A DNA stretch of 64,000 nucleotides, taken from Desmodesmus armatus (Eukaryota; Chlorophyta; Chlorophyceae; Sphaeropleales; Scenedesmaceae). Numbering within the stretch: position 1 is the first letter of the stretch; every line of letters begins with the position of its first letter. Positions 33,769-45,789 of this stretch are shown here, one piece after another. The notes under the pieces were generated by a model. That model was not told where the DNA came from, did no database searches, and was given only the letters and a program-made list of their open reading frames with translations. The DNA lies in NCBI GenBank assembly GCA_007449985.2, contig VIIQ02000214.1, positions 62,001-126,000 of the forward strand, given 5' to 3'. Position numbers and translations under genes: made by a program.

Positions 33769-34946
33769 GACAATCAGGCATATTTGTCGACGACGTCTGG
33801 AGCACCGCTTGTCCGCCATAAGGCCTGTGTGAAAAGACAGCGAACCTATATACATGAACGATATCCTTGCGCGATGGCACACGCATAAACACCATCGGGC
33901 AAGCATCCCAACGCAATTCAATTCAGTTAAGAACCTGTTTCATGGCTGTAGCTCGGTCTTCACACCAGCTACGAAGATGACTGTAAGTCAGACTCACTCA
34001 CCCGTCTGCTTTTGCTGTCACGGAGGTCCAACGAGGCACCTTTCAAACGTTGAATTGCGTATATAGCTATGTCTTGGTCATTGCGGAGGGCATTTGGGCA
34101 AGGAGATGGGAACGGTTACGAGCTCCGCAGACGACAGTTGTCCAAGCACCTTGGACTGACGTGCGTATGACTGACTTCAGCAGTAGACGACAAAACGCTA
34201 TTGTCGCGGTGCTTTTGTGCGACTGCGACTGCTCACAAATGTCACTCCTTGTTCATTCCTGCAGCGGTGCTGGGTACCCCAGCAGCAGTATCTTAGCAGG
34301 AGGACCCCAGCAGCAGCAAGTGCGCAGCACCTGGACAGCAGCAGAACTGCAGCAACGCCTCCCCTGATCCCCTAAACAAATATGGGCAGGTTTCAATCCA
34401 GCACTGACGCCACCTGGGCGTTAGACGTTCTATGTTGAGCGCAAAGCAATAGCTTACAGCAGTACGACGGCCGCATCGCAGACACAGAACGCCAGTTCGG
34501 GCAAAACGGTTGGCAACAGCAGCAGAGAACGGGCGCATTTCTGCTGGTGGAAAGCACAATATACTGCTGTGATTCCTGAAAACCCCACTGAGGGCAGGTG
34601 GGCAGTAAAATCGACAGCACGCTCAGTCACGTGCAGACAGGGTAGTCACCAGCACAGTGTGCGGCAGGTTCGTCACCAGCACAATTTCGCGAGCAAGAGA
34701 GACGTGAACATGATCTTGCTAATCATTGGTTTCAAATGGATATTGCGGAGGGACGGTGAGGCAACAGCAATGCATTCTTTTTTGTGGCCGACGTGCTACG
34801 TAATAGACCTGGCGTGTATTTATGTGGCCATAACGTGCAACGTGAAAATCAGAAACTTCAGCGGAACGGGGGGGCGGGGGACTCAAGCTGACCAGAAGCT
34901 CACTCTTCAGTTGTTGTGTTGTATTGTGTTCTGTTGCGCTGCACAG
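33769..34946. other. Intron with second copy of the CAG-rich dispersed repeat
   Basis: 34,261-34,432 repeats 22,612-22,822. The rest, including a frame at 34,569-34,973, shows no exon compatible with the phase-1 module series. Confidence 0.45.
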
Positions 34947-35264
34947 TCCCGGCTGGCAGGGCCCTCACAGTGACCTGCAACCGTCCCAGTGCAGGGTGGA
35001 CTCCCTTCAGGCTCAACCTGACAGCCACATCGGCAGCCGACAGTTGTGGTGCCACTTCCAGCACCACGCTGTCTACCCCTTTCACGGCGCCACAGAATCC
35101 CAGCCTCACACGCATCAGCCCCACCATGCTCACGATGTGTGCGATCAGCCCTGACGTTACACTCACCTACACGTTGTCTAGCACGGTCGCTGGAGCTCAA
35201 TTCGACTTGGCGCCGACAACAAGCAATGGTGCCGTGGTCTGCGCTGCCACCCCAAGTATCGCAG
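34947..35264 (+). CDS. Lectin gene exon: repeat module A1
   Basis: 106 codons, phase 1/1. Starts VPAGRALTVTCNRPSAGWTP and ends in VVCAATPSIAG. Nearly identical to A2 (37,942) and A3 (39,971). The recurring ..VTC.RP..GW..F...LTA motif links modules A, B and C to one ancestral repeat. Confidence 0.7.
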
Positions 35265-35520
35265 GTGGGAGGACCCCAGTCACCAAATTACTCCCCCATC
35301 ACTGATCATCGTGACTTGAAATCACAATGACAGCAACAGATTTGTGATGTGTCACCAAAATTGAATGGCATTGAATATCCCGAGTAGCAAACCAGCTCGT
35401 TTGTATGCAACTTCAACATTGCGCAGTCATGATGCACCAGTCAGAGATTATTTATCCCACTACAAGGACTCCGGGAGTCAGACACATGTCTAGGCCAGCA
35501 GACCAAACACTCTGTGGGCC

Positions 35521-36497
35521 AAGGGGGGGGGCGGGGGGCGTGCAAGAAAGTCCTGGACACCATCACGAGAAAGTCAAAGGGTAGCGTTTTTTTGAAACCG
35601 GTACACCGTGTTTCTTTGAGGGGGGGGGGGGGGGGGAGCAAGGAGCGGAATCAGTCTGGAGGCAGCTGAGGGGGGGGGGGGGGTAGCACCTGAGATCTGG
35701 CCAGTCTGCAGGCAAAACGTGCTGAAACTGGCTGAAAGGGGGGGGGGGAGCAAGGAGCACTTGTCGTGAAAACCAGGGCCCCCCGGGGGGGAGCAACTCC
35801 ACCCGTGACCCAAGGAAACAGGGTGTACCGGCTTTTTTTGAAACCGGTTTCAAAAAAACGCTACCCAAACAGGCCCCAGACACCCACCCACCCCTCCACC
35901 CCCACCCCAGAACCTGCGTTTTGCGGCCCCAGGTGTCTTTATGTGAATATTTAAGTTTATATACGCATTCAGTGGGCTTCAGATGGTCCTGTGCGCTTCG
36001 TCTTCTTCATATGATCTGATCGGTGATCTGCTGCTGTGCCTGTCCCGAAACCTAGCTGCGCTGCACATGACGTTGCTCATAAAGCTCTTATGAGTCTTAT
36101 TATTCAGAATATGAGCTCTCGGCCAGCTGTCGAGCAGATGAGGCACGTTTTCTCTGCTGGCCATGTGGTGTGGGGTGATGGTTGGCTGTAAGACACGAAC
36201 TATTTGTTGGCAGGCTACGGAGACACGCGCAATGGATAGATCTTGGTCTGACCTTTCAAACGAGCCGCTTCCCAGATCATTTGGGCTGCTGGCAAGAAAG
36301 TTACTGAACCCTGTGCAAGAAAGTCAAACAGGCCCATACCACCCACCCACCCCCCCTCCCAACCCCCCCCCCCCCCCCAGATTCCTTGCAAATCAAATTC
36401 AATATAATGTTGATAACATATATAACATATCCTGAAATTTTCAGGAGCAAGTGTGGGATGGTGCTGTCATCTTACTGAGTGCCCCCCCCCCCCCCTG
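35521..36497. mobile_element. 977-bp intronic insertion with 8-bp target duplication
   Basis: TGTGGGCC flanks both sides (35,513-35,520 and 36,498-36,505). The duplicated intron in unit 2 (around 38,536-38,550) has one such site and no insert. The ends are G- and C-homopolymer-rich (AAGGGGGGGGGCGGGG... versus ...GCCCCCCCCCCCCCCTG), roughly inverse. Inside are further inverted arms (about 35,578-35,621 against 35,808-35,870) around a perfect palindrome (TTTTTTTGAAACC and its complement). Eight-base duplications fit hAT-type non-autonomous DNA transposons. Confidence 0.7.
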
Positions 36498-36644
36498 TGT
36501 GGGCCACCCAAAGGTACCGTTTGCTTGAGGTGACCCCAACAACCCCTTGCAGCTCAGTTTGGTGATATGCATGCAACACACATGCTCCCCCCCCCCTTCC
36601 CCGCCCCCCGTGACTCGTGGCTTCTTCTGTGCTGCTTGGTGCAG

Positions 36645-36956
36645 TTGTGAATGTCTCTGCGCCTACTCAAGTGGCACTCACGTGCCAGAGGCCTATCACT
36701 GGTTGGGCAAACTTTGAGGTGACTCTCACGGCAAGTGATCGAGCAGGCTGTGCCACAAACGTGGCCAGTGCCACCACCTTCACGATCCAGCCGCAACCCA
36801 TCGTGGCAATCATCGGCGCTGCCACTGCTACCGCTTGCGAGGCTGCCTCCACCACTAGGCTGTCATACATGGTCAACAGCTCCATCGGAGGCAATTTGGG
36901 TGTTGGTGCGACAACCAGCTCAGCAAGTGTGGCGTGCAGCCTGGGGAACAACACTG
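36645..36956 (+). CDS. Lectin gene exon: repeat module B1
   Basis: 104 codons, phase 1/1. Starts VVNVSAPTQVALTCQRPITG, then WANFEVTLTASDRAGC. Near-identical to B2 (38,679). Acceptor GGTGCAG, donor GTGAGT. Confidence 0.7.
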
Positions 36957-37314
36957 GTGAGTTTGTGTTGTTACACCGTGGTATAGTGAGCAGGAGCACC
37001 CTGGTGTGGCCAGCCGCGAGGTCACTAGTGTATGCATGGGCCGGTGATCGCAGTCCAGACTGGCTTCAAAGACATGGTTGTACATGTTGAAGCTCCGCCC
37101 ATAAAAGTCGCTGCTTGTTTGTCCTTACAAATGGCATGCATCGAAGAGGTCGCTCCCACGATGCGACACTTCGCTGGCTGTGAACATCATGTTCTGCAGG
37201 TCGCATGCAGCATCAAGCGACAACATGCAGCACCCTTCCTTACACTCTGTTGTGCTGACACGAGTTACTTGGTTCTGTCCTTACACGTGTCTTTCCTTTT
37301 TGCTGTTTCCTCAG

Positions 37315-37644
37315 TTGCCTCCGGCAGCAATGTGACTGTCACCTGTGCCAAGGTGCCTGGCGACGCCTGGCCAGCATCAGGGTTTGCTGTCAACATCACC
37401 GCCTCCGCAACAAGGGCCCCAGGCTGCACCGCTGCCAGCATGGTACGGACTGCCGTTGTGGTGGCTACCCCTGCTGCCGTCACTCTGGTTGGACCTCAGG
37501 ATCCCGCCGCAATGGTGATGTGCCCAGGCGCCGCATCTCGTGTCTTGAACTACACATTCAGCACCGTGCCTGTAGGTGCGGGCTTGTCAAGTGTCCAACT
37601 GACCAGCTCAGGACCATCATGCGCACTGGCAAGCTCTACAAACG
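37315..37644 (+). CDS. Lectin gene exon: repeat module C1
   Basis: 110 codons, phase 1/1. VASGSNVTVTCAKVPGDAWP, central VMCPGAASRVLNYTFSTVPV, end SGPSCALASSTN. Differs from C2 at only a few residues. Confidence 0.7.
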
Positions 37645-37941
37645 GTGAGAAGGCTGGTATGCCACTAGCTTCGTGACACTGTTTCTTGCTTGTTGTGATC
37701 AACCGCTGCCAACATTTGATGGCATTCTGAATTGTAGACGTACCGCCTTCCAAGATGTACCAAGACAAAAAGCCCCATCCTATCATTGCAACATGTCATC
37801 AGTGTGGCAGTTGTGTCTACATCCATGCCATGCCATGCCGGCCATCTCTCACATCACAATTGACATCGCACCATCCTTTTGTTGTTAGTGACAGTGCCAT
37901 GCTGTCCCCGTCTTGTGTGTGTGTGCCTTGATGCGATGCAG

Positions 37942-38259
37942 TCCCAGCTGGCAGGGCCCTCACAGTGACCTGCAACCGTCCCAGTGCAGGGTGGACTCCC
38001 TTCAGGCTCAACCTGACAGCCACATCTGTTGCTGACAGCTGTGGTGCCACTTCCAGCACCACGCTGTCTACCCCTTTCACGGCGCCACAGAACCCCAGCC
38101 TGACACACATCAGCCCCACCATGCTCACGATGTGTGCGATCAGCCCCGACGTTACACTCACCTACAATTTTGCCAGCACGGTTGCCGGAGCTCAATTCGA
38201 CTTGGTGCCAACAACAAACAATGGTGCCGTGGTCTGCACTGCCACCCCAAGTATCGCAG
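37942..38259 (+). CDS. Lectin gene exon: repeat module A2
   Basis: 106 codons, phase 1/1. First exon of the second A-B-C unit. Same splice borders as A1 (TGCAG / GTGGGA). Confidence 0.7.
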
Positions 38260-38678
38260 GTGGGAGGACCCCAGTCGCTAAGTTACTGCCCCCTCACTAA
38301 GGATCTAAGTTACTGCCCCATCACTGAGGATCGTGAACTGCAGTCACGATGACAACACACAATCTTTGATGTGTGAATAAAAATGAATGACACTGACTAT
38401 CCCAAGCAGCAAACCAGTTGGTTTCTATGCAACTTCGACATTGCGCAGTCATGATGCACCAATCAGAGCATATTTCACCCACTACTAGGACTCCGGGAGT
38501 CAGAAACATGTCTAGGCTAGCAGACCAAACACCTCGTGGGCCACCCAAAACCATCCCTTGAGGTGACCCCAACATCCCCTTACAGCGCAGGTCAGTGGTG
38601 TGTATGAAACATACATGCTCCACCCCCCCTTTCCTCGCCCCCTGTGATTCGCGGCTGCTTCTGTGCTGCTTGGTGCAG

Positions 38679-38990
38679 TTGTGAATGTCACTGCGCCTAC
38701 TCAAGTGGCAGTCACGTGCCAGAGGCCTATCACTGGGTGGGCAAACATTGAGGTGACTCTCACGGCAAGTGATCGAGCAGGCTGTGCCACAAACGTCGCC
38801 AGTGCCACCACCTTCACGATTCAGCAGCAACCGACTGTGGCAATCAGCGGTGCTGCCTCTGCTACTGCTTGCGAGGTTGCATCCACCACCAACCTGTCGT
38901 ACATGGTTAGCAGCTCCATCGGAGGCAATTTGGCTGTGGGTGTCACAACCAGCTCAGCAAGTGTGGCCTGCAGCCTGGGGAACAGCACTG
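38679..38990 (+). CDS. Lectin gene exon: repeat module B2
   Basis: 104 codons, phase 1/1. The upstream intron (38,440-38,678) also matches the intron before B1 once the 977-bp insert is discounted, so whole genomic DNA was duplicated rather than exons alone. Confidence 0.7.
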
Positions 38991-39358
38991 GTGAGGTTGT
39001 GTTGTTACACCGTGGTTCATTGAGCAAACGCACCTTGGTGTGGCCACTTTCTGCAGCCGCCACGTGTCACTACTGTACGCATGGCCCGGTGATTGCAGTC
39101 CAGACTGGCTTCGTACACATGCATGTTCATGCTGAAGCTCCGCCCATCAAAGTTGCTCCTTGTTTGTCCTTACAAATGCATGTGACGTACCAGTTGGTCG
39201 CACGGTGCGACATTTACGTGCTGTGAACATCATGTTGTGCAGGCTTCATGCAACATCAAGTGACAACTTGCAGCAGCCTTCCTTACACCCTTGTTGTGCT
39301 GATAAAACTTACTTGGCCCTGCCGTCACACGTGTCGTTCCCTTTTGCTGTTTCCTCAG

Positions 39359-39688
39359 TTGCCTCCGGCAGCAATGTGACTGTCACCTGTGCCAAGGTGC
39401 CTGGCGCCGCCTGGCCAGCATCAGGGTTTGCTGTCAACATCACCGCCTCCGCAACAGGGGCCCCAGGCTGCACCGCTGCCAGCATGGTACGGACTGCCGT
39501 TGTGGTGACTACCCCTGCTGCCGTCACTCTGGTTGGACCTCAGGATCCCGCCGCAATGGTTATGTGTCCAGGCGCCGCATCTCGCGTCTTGAACTACACA
39601 TTCAGCACCGTGCCTGTAGGTGCGGGCTTGTCAAGTGTCCAACTGACCAGCTCAGGACCATCATGCGCATTGGCAAGCTCTACAAACG
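39359..39688 (+). CDS. Lectin gene exon: repeat module C2
   Basis: 110 codons, phase 1/1. Acceptor TTTCCTCAG, donor GTGAGA. Flanking introns match those of C1. Confidence 0.7.
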
Positions 39689-39970
39689 GTGAGAAGGCTG
39701 GTATGCCTCTAGCTTCGTGACACTGTTTCTTGCTTGTTGTGATCAACCGCTGCCAACATTTGATGGCATCCTGAATTGTAGACGCACATGCCAAGATGCG
39801 TCGAGACAAAAAGCCCCATCCAATCATTGCAGCATGTCATCAGTTTTGCACTTATGTCTACATCCATGCCATACATCGCTCACAACCTATGTGACATCTC
39901 ACCATTCTTTTGTTGCTTGTGACTGTGCCATGCTGTCCGTCTTACATGTGTGTGCCTTGATGCGATGCAG

Positions 39971-40287
39971 TCCCAGCTGGCAGGGCCCTCACAGTGACAT
40001 GCACCCGTCCCAGTGCAGGGTGGACTCCCTTCAGGCTCAACCTGACAGCCACATCGGTTGCCAGTACCTGTGGTGCAACCGTAGCACCACTCTGTCAACT
40101 GGTTTCACCATCGCACAAAACCCCACCCTCAACCGCACCAGTCCCGCTTCGCTGACGTTGTGCTCGGCTGAGCCCAGCATCATGCTCACCTATGCACTGT
40201 CGGGCGCTGTTGCTGGGGCACAGTTCAACCTGGTGCGGACCACCACCAATACGGCAGTAGCCTGCACCGTCACACCAAGCATTGCCA
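39971..40287 (+). CDS. Lectin gene exon: repeat module A3 with 1-base deletion
   Basis: 317 bases where A1 and A2 have 318. Reads VPAGRALTVTCTRPSAGWTP, then loses frame near 40,081 (ACC GT-AGC where paralogs have ACT TCC AGC) and continues in the next frame as STTLSTGFTIAQNPTLNRTS to TVTPSIAS. Donor GTAAGT is intact. Either a true frameshift or a consensus error. Confidence 0.65.
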
Positions 40288-40508
40288 GTAAGTAAGCTGG
40301 TGCTGGGGGCTTCCCAAGGCTCACAACATAGAACATAGAGGCACCTAGGTGTTTGGCCCTTTTACCCTTGTGAGTGCAGCTGTTTTCAAGAGGCCATTGG
40401 GTTTATGCAGCCACTAAGCCTGGGCGTTTGCAAGGCGATGGCATGGTGCATGTGATCGACGTGTCTGTGCTAGTCGTGATGCAGTTGCTGATTTTTGTTG
40501 TCTTGTAG

Positions 40509-40820
40509 CTGTGAGTGCAGGCCTCCCTACTGAGGTGCGGGTCACCTGCCAGAGACCCACTGCTGGTTGGCCTGCATTTAGCGTTGTCCTGACCGCAACC
40601 GACAGGTCTGGCTGCACAACCAGCGTGGCCAACACCTCTCCCATCACCTTCCAACCAAAGCCCACGGTGGCGATCAACGGTGCCGCCACAGCCTCTACCT
40701 GTGCATATGCCCCCAATGCCACCCTGACATACACGGTCACCAGCTCCAATGGCGGCGTGCTGGCTGTTGGAGTGACAACCAACACAGCCGGCGTTGTATG
40801 CAGCTTAAAGAACAACAACG
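40509..40820 (+). CDS. Lectin gene exon: repeat module B3
   Basis: 104 codons, phase 1/1. TVSAGLPTEVRVTCQRPTAG then WPAFSVVLTATDRSGC. More diverged than B1 versus B2, so B3 is older than the unit duplication. Confidence 0.7.
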
Positions 40821-41175
40821 GTGAGCTTGCTCACAAATGCAACCATGACCTTTGTTTTCACATACAGAAATTTGCAGCTTTGCTTTTTGCAGCGCCCAAG
40901 CATAAATTGCAGCAGCTGCACAATACTCGGTCAGGTGCTGTCCCTTGAGGCCAGCTTGGGGGATGGTTTCAGCACATTTCTTGCGCAGGTTGCACACAGG
41001 TAGTGCAACACCAACACAGGTCTTGCCCAACACATGTGTCTTGATTGTATTGCACCCAGGGTGCTGCCAGCACCCTGGCCCAATGAGCCAGCTATTGCAC
41101 ATACATCTTTGTTTACCCTGACATTACCGAATCAATGAACTCATGGGTTGCTGGGCTGGTCTGCCGTTCTTGCAG

Positions 41176-41824
41176 TGGCACACAACACTGGCGCCGTCGT
41201 CTCATGCGTGACAAGGGGACCACCGGCTTTCCAGCCAGCTTTGCCCTGACCATCACAGCCTCCAGTGGCACTGGTAGCTGCAACACCACAGTCTCTCGCA
41301 CAGTCACGGTCACCAGCACATGCTGTGTCACCAGCGCCACCTATGCCAGGGATTCCACCAGGGCGCAGTGCTTGTCTACCTTGGGATGCCCTGCTACTGG
41401 CTTCATCAACAGCTTCACCACCACCGCCAACACCCAATACCCTCTGACATACGGCAGTTGCACCACTTATGCATCCACTGGCACCATCCCCGTGAGCTGC
41501 GCTGCTAGAACGGGTGTCGGCTCCGTGGTGACCATTGGTGTTCCAAGTCAGACCGTTACTGGCGGCTCTGCAGCGCGTTACTTCTTCGCAGGCTGCTCGG
41601 TTCCATCCGCGGCAGCCACCAAGTGCGTGGCCACAGCGGGTTGGGGTGCTGCTAATTGCGGAACAGCTGCTGTGCAGTCCTGTGGAGGAGCACTCACCGG
41701 TACCGCAGCCAAGGCCGTCACCCTGACATGCCCTTGCGCAAACGTCAGGTGGATTGTTTCCAGTTTGCCCACTGCACCTGCCACCCTGACAGCTGCACGG
41801 GTGAACGGGGAGTGCCTGCCTTAG
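41176..41824 (+). CDS. Lectin gene terminal exon, C-terminal Cys-rich domain, 1-base break
   Basis: The phase-1 acceptor (CTTGCAG) opens VAHNTGAVVSCVTRG, matching the end of a module. One base is missing in the GGGG run near 41,215-41,218, after which TTGFPASFALTITAS continues. About 170 Cys-rich residues follow (CVTSATYARDSTRAQCLSTL and others), ending GECLP and TAG at 41,822-41,824. The family of this tail is unknown. Confidence 0.6.
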
Positions 41825-42730
41825 GTGGCCGGCTGTTCAAAGGCTGTTGATGTTCGTCCACTCTCGTGCGGCTCAGCAGTCGTGATGGGGTTTAAGTGGT
41901 TTACCCTTCACACATAGTTGACAAGGCCTCGTCGGCCTCGGCACTTTGCTACAGTCTGGGGAGTACCTCCAAGAGGTGAAAGTTCCCGCAGTAGTGAGGG
42001 AATGACAGCACAGTGGAAGAGTGGTGCAGCGGCAGTTCCATCTCCCCTTTTTCAACCTTTAGATCGATTCTCTACATACTGATATTTGTTGGCCACTGAC
42101 TGAGTGTTGCAATATTTTGGATCCGTCTGCTGATGGTCAGGGTTTGTTTGTATGCACTTGCAGTGAGCGTGCTGCCAAGCACATTATGAGGTGTTTCATG
42201 CACTGCTGAAGAGCACCCCGTGTTATCAGGTTGGCCAGTCATTTTGTGCTAATCATCCATGTGCAATGTCAGCTGCACTGGGCTGTTCTTGTTGTTCGCT
42301 TGTGGACGGCATCGTCGGGGGGGGGGGGGGGGTTCAGACAGTGTTGTCTATGTGCTCGGTAGTGACTGCGCGCGATAGCTTTCAGGCCTTATACACATGC
42401 CTTGTGCTTTCATGCCTTATACGGTGTACTTCAAGTACATGTGGCATGTGTGTCTTGCGAGACTTTTCAGCAATGCTTAGAGTACTGGACAGTACCGCTA
42501 GACTTGTGCCATGACTGATCTGATCAGCGCTGTGCTGTGCAGTAGCAGCAGTTGTGTCGTCAGTGTCTGACTGCGGTGAGGAAGCAGCAAGACTGTGTGT
42601 TGATAATTGCTTCATACATTCATTCAGTGTTGTAGCAGCTTGCATCATGGCAGTCTGTCGACACACGTGTTGCGAGTTGCGCTACTTCGGTTGCACACGA
42701 CCGCGAGTGACGACATATCTTCGAAGTGCT
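41825..42730. other. Intergenic, nothing recognised
   Basis: Contains a G18 run at about 42,315-42,332. No exon or RNA gene supported. No TGTAA polyadenylation signal, the usual green-algal one, was seen close after the lectin stop. Confidence 0.4.
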
Positions 42731-43130
42731 TGAAGCAACTTGCAAGTTGAAGGTTGTGCAAGCTGCTGAAGCGACCAGTGTGCAGTGGGCAGCCGCACTG
42801 AATGTGTGTGCATGTGTTGAGTAGGTGAGGTGGGTGTGTCAGGTGTGCATGGGGCCAGATGCCGCATGCTAGCATGTGTGCTGCTGCCGGAGAGGTTAAT
42901 GCATGCTGAAGTTGTGCGTGCTGAGTGGTGAGCGTATGGTGTCGAGGTGATGGGGACAGAGCAACACTGCAATTGCGCCTGCCACTTGTCAAAGTGCCAC
43001 TTGGGGCAAGTTGCAGGTTGTGCATGTTGCTGAAGCGAGCAGTGTGCAGTGGTGCAGCGGCAGTGATGTTGTGTGCATGTGTTGGATCAGTGAGGTTGTG
43101 GTGTTTGTGTCAGCGATGCATGGGGGGCAG
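42731..43130. repeat. Two-copy tandem duplication, about 270-bp period
   Basis: 42,731-42,855 and 43,003-43,125 share CAAGTTG.AGGTTGTGCA, TGCTGAAGCGA.CAGTGTGCA, GTGTGCATGTGTTG and a GGTG/GTGTCAG end. Diverged copies. No coding content recognised. Confidence 0.55.
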
Positions 43131-45780
43131 GTGCATCAATGTGTGAGTGTGACAACTTGTTGCATTGTGAGTGTGATAGCAAACCGTTTGCTGTGAGACC
43201 TAGGGTCTTTGAGAACAAACACACCCTAGAATGTACACTTGCCGGCACCACAGTCAACGTGCAGCCCAGTCAGATGAAGATGCAGACAGAGCTAGCAGGC
43301 GCCAGCGCTGGCTGCTGGCCACGCCAGCCGGTACAGTTGCAGCTGGCCAAGCCAGGCCTACTGTTGTGTTGTCTGTGTGCTCGGCAGTGACAGCTACTAG
43401 CTAGATAGTATCTGCTCACTGATTGCCAAAGTACGACTTTCTGTTGGTCACCAACAAGTACACCTCTTGATTCTGTGAGCTCCCACAAGGATACCACAAG
43501 GCAGCCAGGCTCAGGACGATTGCACACAGCCATCGCTGCAGAGATTGAATGGCAGCCTACAAAAGCACACCACAAAACCCACACAACTCCTGACGCTCCC
43601 GCCGGGGCACCAGCCAACACATCAGATGCTACGGCCAAACCAAACAACCGACCAGAAAGTACTTGTTAGCGCCTTCCACTGCCGCACTGCACGATTTCAC
43701 CTAGAAGGTGTTGTCAACTAATTTGGGAGTGACCACACCAGTCTGCACTTGAGCCACTATCTGTCCTGACCCGTGCATACTCCTGCATCTGCCCCAACTG
43801 TCAGCCATGATTGATACACAGTTCTACACAACACTGCCTGGCCGCCAAGCGGTGACATCAGTCATACTATGACACATGCAAGTAGCCTGCGCACAAGCCT
43901 GCAGCTGGTTCACAGGCAGCCCGGCCGGTCTGGCCACGGCTGCGAGCCGTGTGCACCCCTGCACCTTGCCCGTGACTCTCAGTCAGGTGACACCTTGCCC
44001 ACTGCCAGTCCCATCCACGGCTCTGCACCTGGCCCACTATCACCCCTGGCCCATGAACTCTGCACCTGGCCCAAGTGCTGCTGATCCCCGCTGCACACTG
44101 AAGAGCAGTGAGGGGTTGCGCTCCAGCAGCGGGAGTACTGACACACCAGGCATCAACCTGTAATAGTATGCATGCGGCACAGAAACACTGAGTGCATGTA
44201 ATGGTGGCCCAACAATAGTTGTTGTTGGCCAAGGCAATGGGGTTGTTTTGTAACCTTCCAGACGGGAGCAAGGGATTTTTCTGAGGTGACGTCAAGTGTG
44301 CCGTTAGCTCACTGAATTCATGCAGCAGGGGCCACTAGGCAAAGCGCAAAAGCGGGTTTTGGGTCAGCAGTGCGGGTTGGCTTGAGGGAGCACCAGAGGA
44401 CATTCTGGCGGCTGTGTGTGGTGTGCTACTGCCAGAAAGGCTCCCATGATCGAGGCCACGCGCCTGCAGGGTGCGCCTGGTGTTGGGGTTTGTACAGCGG
44501 ACACTGCGGTGTGCAGGCTGCTTGCTGTGCCGCCGTCATTGTACAGCTTCCAAACCCTCTCTTCCTGCCAGGTACTGAATGAGGCACGTGCGGATGAGGT
44601 GAGGCTACATTATTTGACAAGCTCTTTGGTTGTAAAATGTACACACAACAAGCTTTGTGAGAGCTTGTTTCACAGAACCCCAGTATTGTACGGGACCCCA
44701 GCAGCAGGTGAGTGTTGGTGGTGATGGTGGTGGTCACCTAAAAAGAAACAGTTAGGCTAGTAGGTCCTTTGGGCCTGCGTGATACTGGCTCCGCAGATCA
44801 GGCAAGACAACACCACCTTGAATTCAATGGGGGAATACGTTCGGCCAAATCCTTACATGGTCTATCATACAGCTCTCGTGTTCCCCCCCCCCCCCCCAGC
44901 ACGTGTAGCGCGGAGAGGAGGCTCAATGCAAGGGGAATTCATGCACACGCGCAGACAGGCCTACTCCACATGCGATACCAATGTCAACACACATGGCAAG
45001 ACATGGCGCAACAAGCATAGGACGCCCATATACTGGCAGGTGACGAAGTTTGGGGTAGCAAAAGACAAAACCCCACCAGCAGCTCAGACAGCAATGTGGT
45101 GGTAAACCTTCTCAATGCAGCGCTCTGCATTGCACAAAAAAGGACCAGAAGCTCATGGGAGATGGCCAGAAAGCCATCAAGTACTGAGGCTAAAACACTG
45201 CACGCGCATGACACCAGCCACACCGTTGACCATGTCCACAGCATGTCACCATATGCTGAGGTTCCTGTTGCACATGACGCTGGTGACTAGGTCTGGGTCC
45301 CGCTGTAGCGCCGACAGCACATCCACAGCCGGCAACAACCTGACACAGCACAGCACAACAGAGCACAACAACAACAAGAATGAGCACAACGTGCTATCAG
45401 TGCCAACTTGAAACAGCACCAGCCCGGCACTGTGCGAAACACGGTGAGTCTTTTCTGTGCTGTGCTGCGGAAACCAACATGCTCACGAGTGACAGCATAC
45501 ATCACGCATGTTGGTTGACGGTTGCTACTTGGAGCCGCAGCTGAAAGCGACAACACACACCAAGCGACAACGCCACTGGGCAACAAATCCCCCCGGGGGG
45601 GGGGGGGGGGACCTACTTGCAGCCCCAAAGCCCTCCAGCCCATACAATCCCTCCACTATGTCTACTGTGCACCGTTGTCTTTCCAGTCAGCTACACCCTG
45701 GGTGCCTTCCCCTGGGTGCCTTCCCCTCTTTTTGTCCCAATCCCCTCCCCCCTCCCCTGCCACTCTGAGGAGGTGATACA
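43131..45780. other. No recognisable gene
   Basis: Only short frames of low complexity. C/G homopolymers at about 44,883-44,898 and 45,595-45,611. No domain identified on either strand. Confidence 0.35.
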
Positions 45781-45789
45781 CAGGCACCC

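Larger units (their letters stand above)
13368..41824 (+). pseudogene. Giant secreted multidomain lectin gene, interrupted by a retroelement
   Basis: Exons joined by strict phase agreement give 2,238 residues once the inserted element is skipped and two missing bases are allowed for. Order: signal peptide and low-complexity N terminus; bulb-lectin-like domain; Cys-rich jacalin-like module 1; sushi-like; module 2; sushi-like (two); C-type lectin domain; sushi-like; a short beta-module; then repeats C0, A1 B1 C1, A2 B2 C2, A3 B3 and a Cys-rich C-terminal domain. From exon 3 onward every mapped intron is phase 1, the hallmark of extracellular modules that duplicate and shuffle as whole exons. 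Such proteins in volvocine relatives are cell-surface or matrix adhesins; the role here is inferred. Breaks: the retroelement at 14,367-21,361, one lost base near 40,081, one near 41,217. The 5.3-kb intron 21,820-27,139 could hide further phase-1 exons. Either the gene is dead in this allele or other alleles are intact. Confidence 0.75.
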
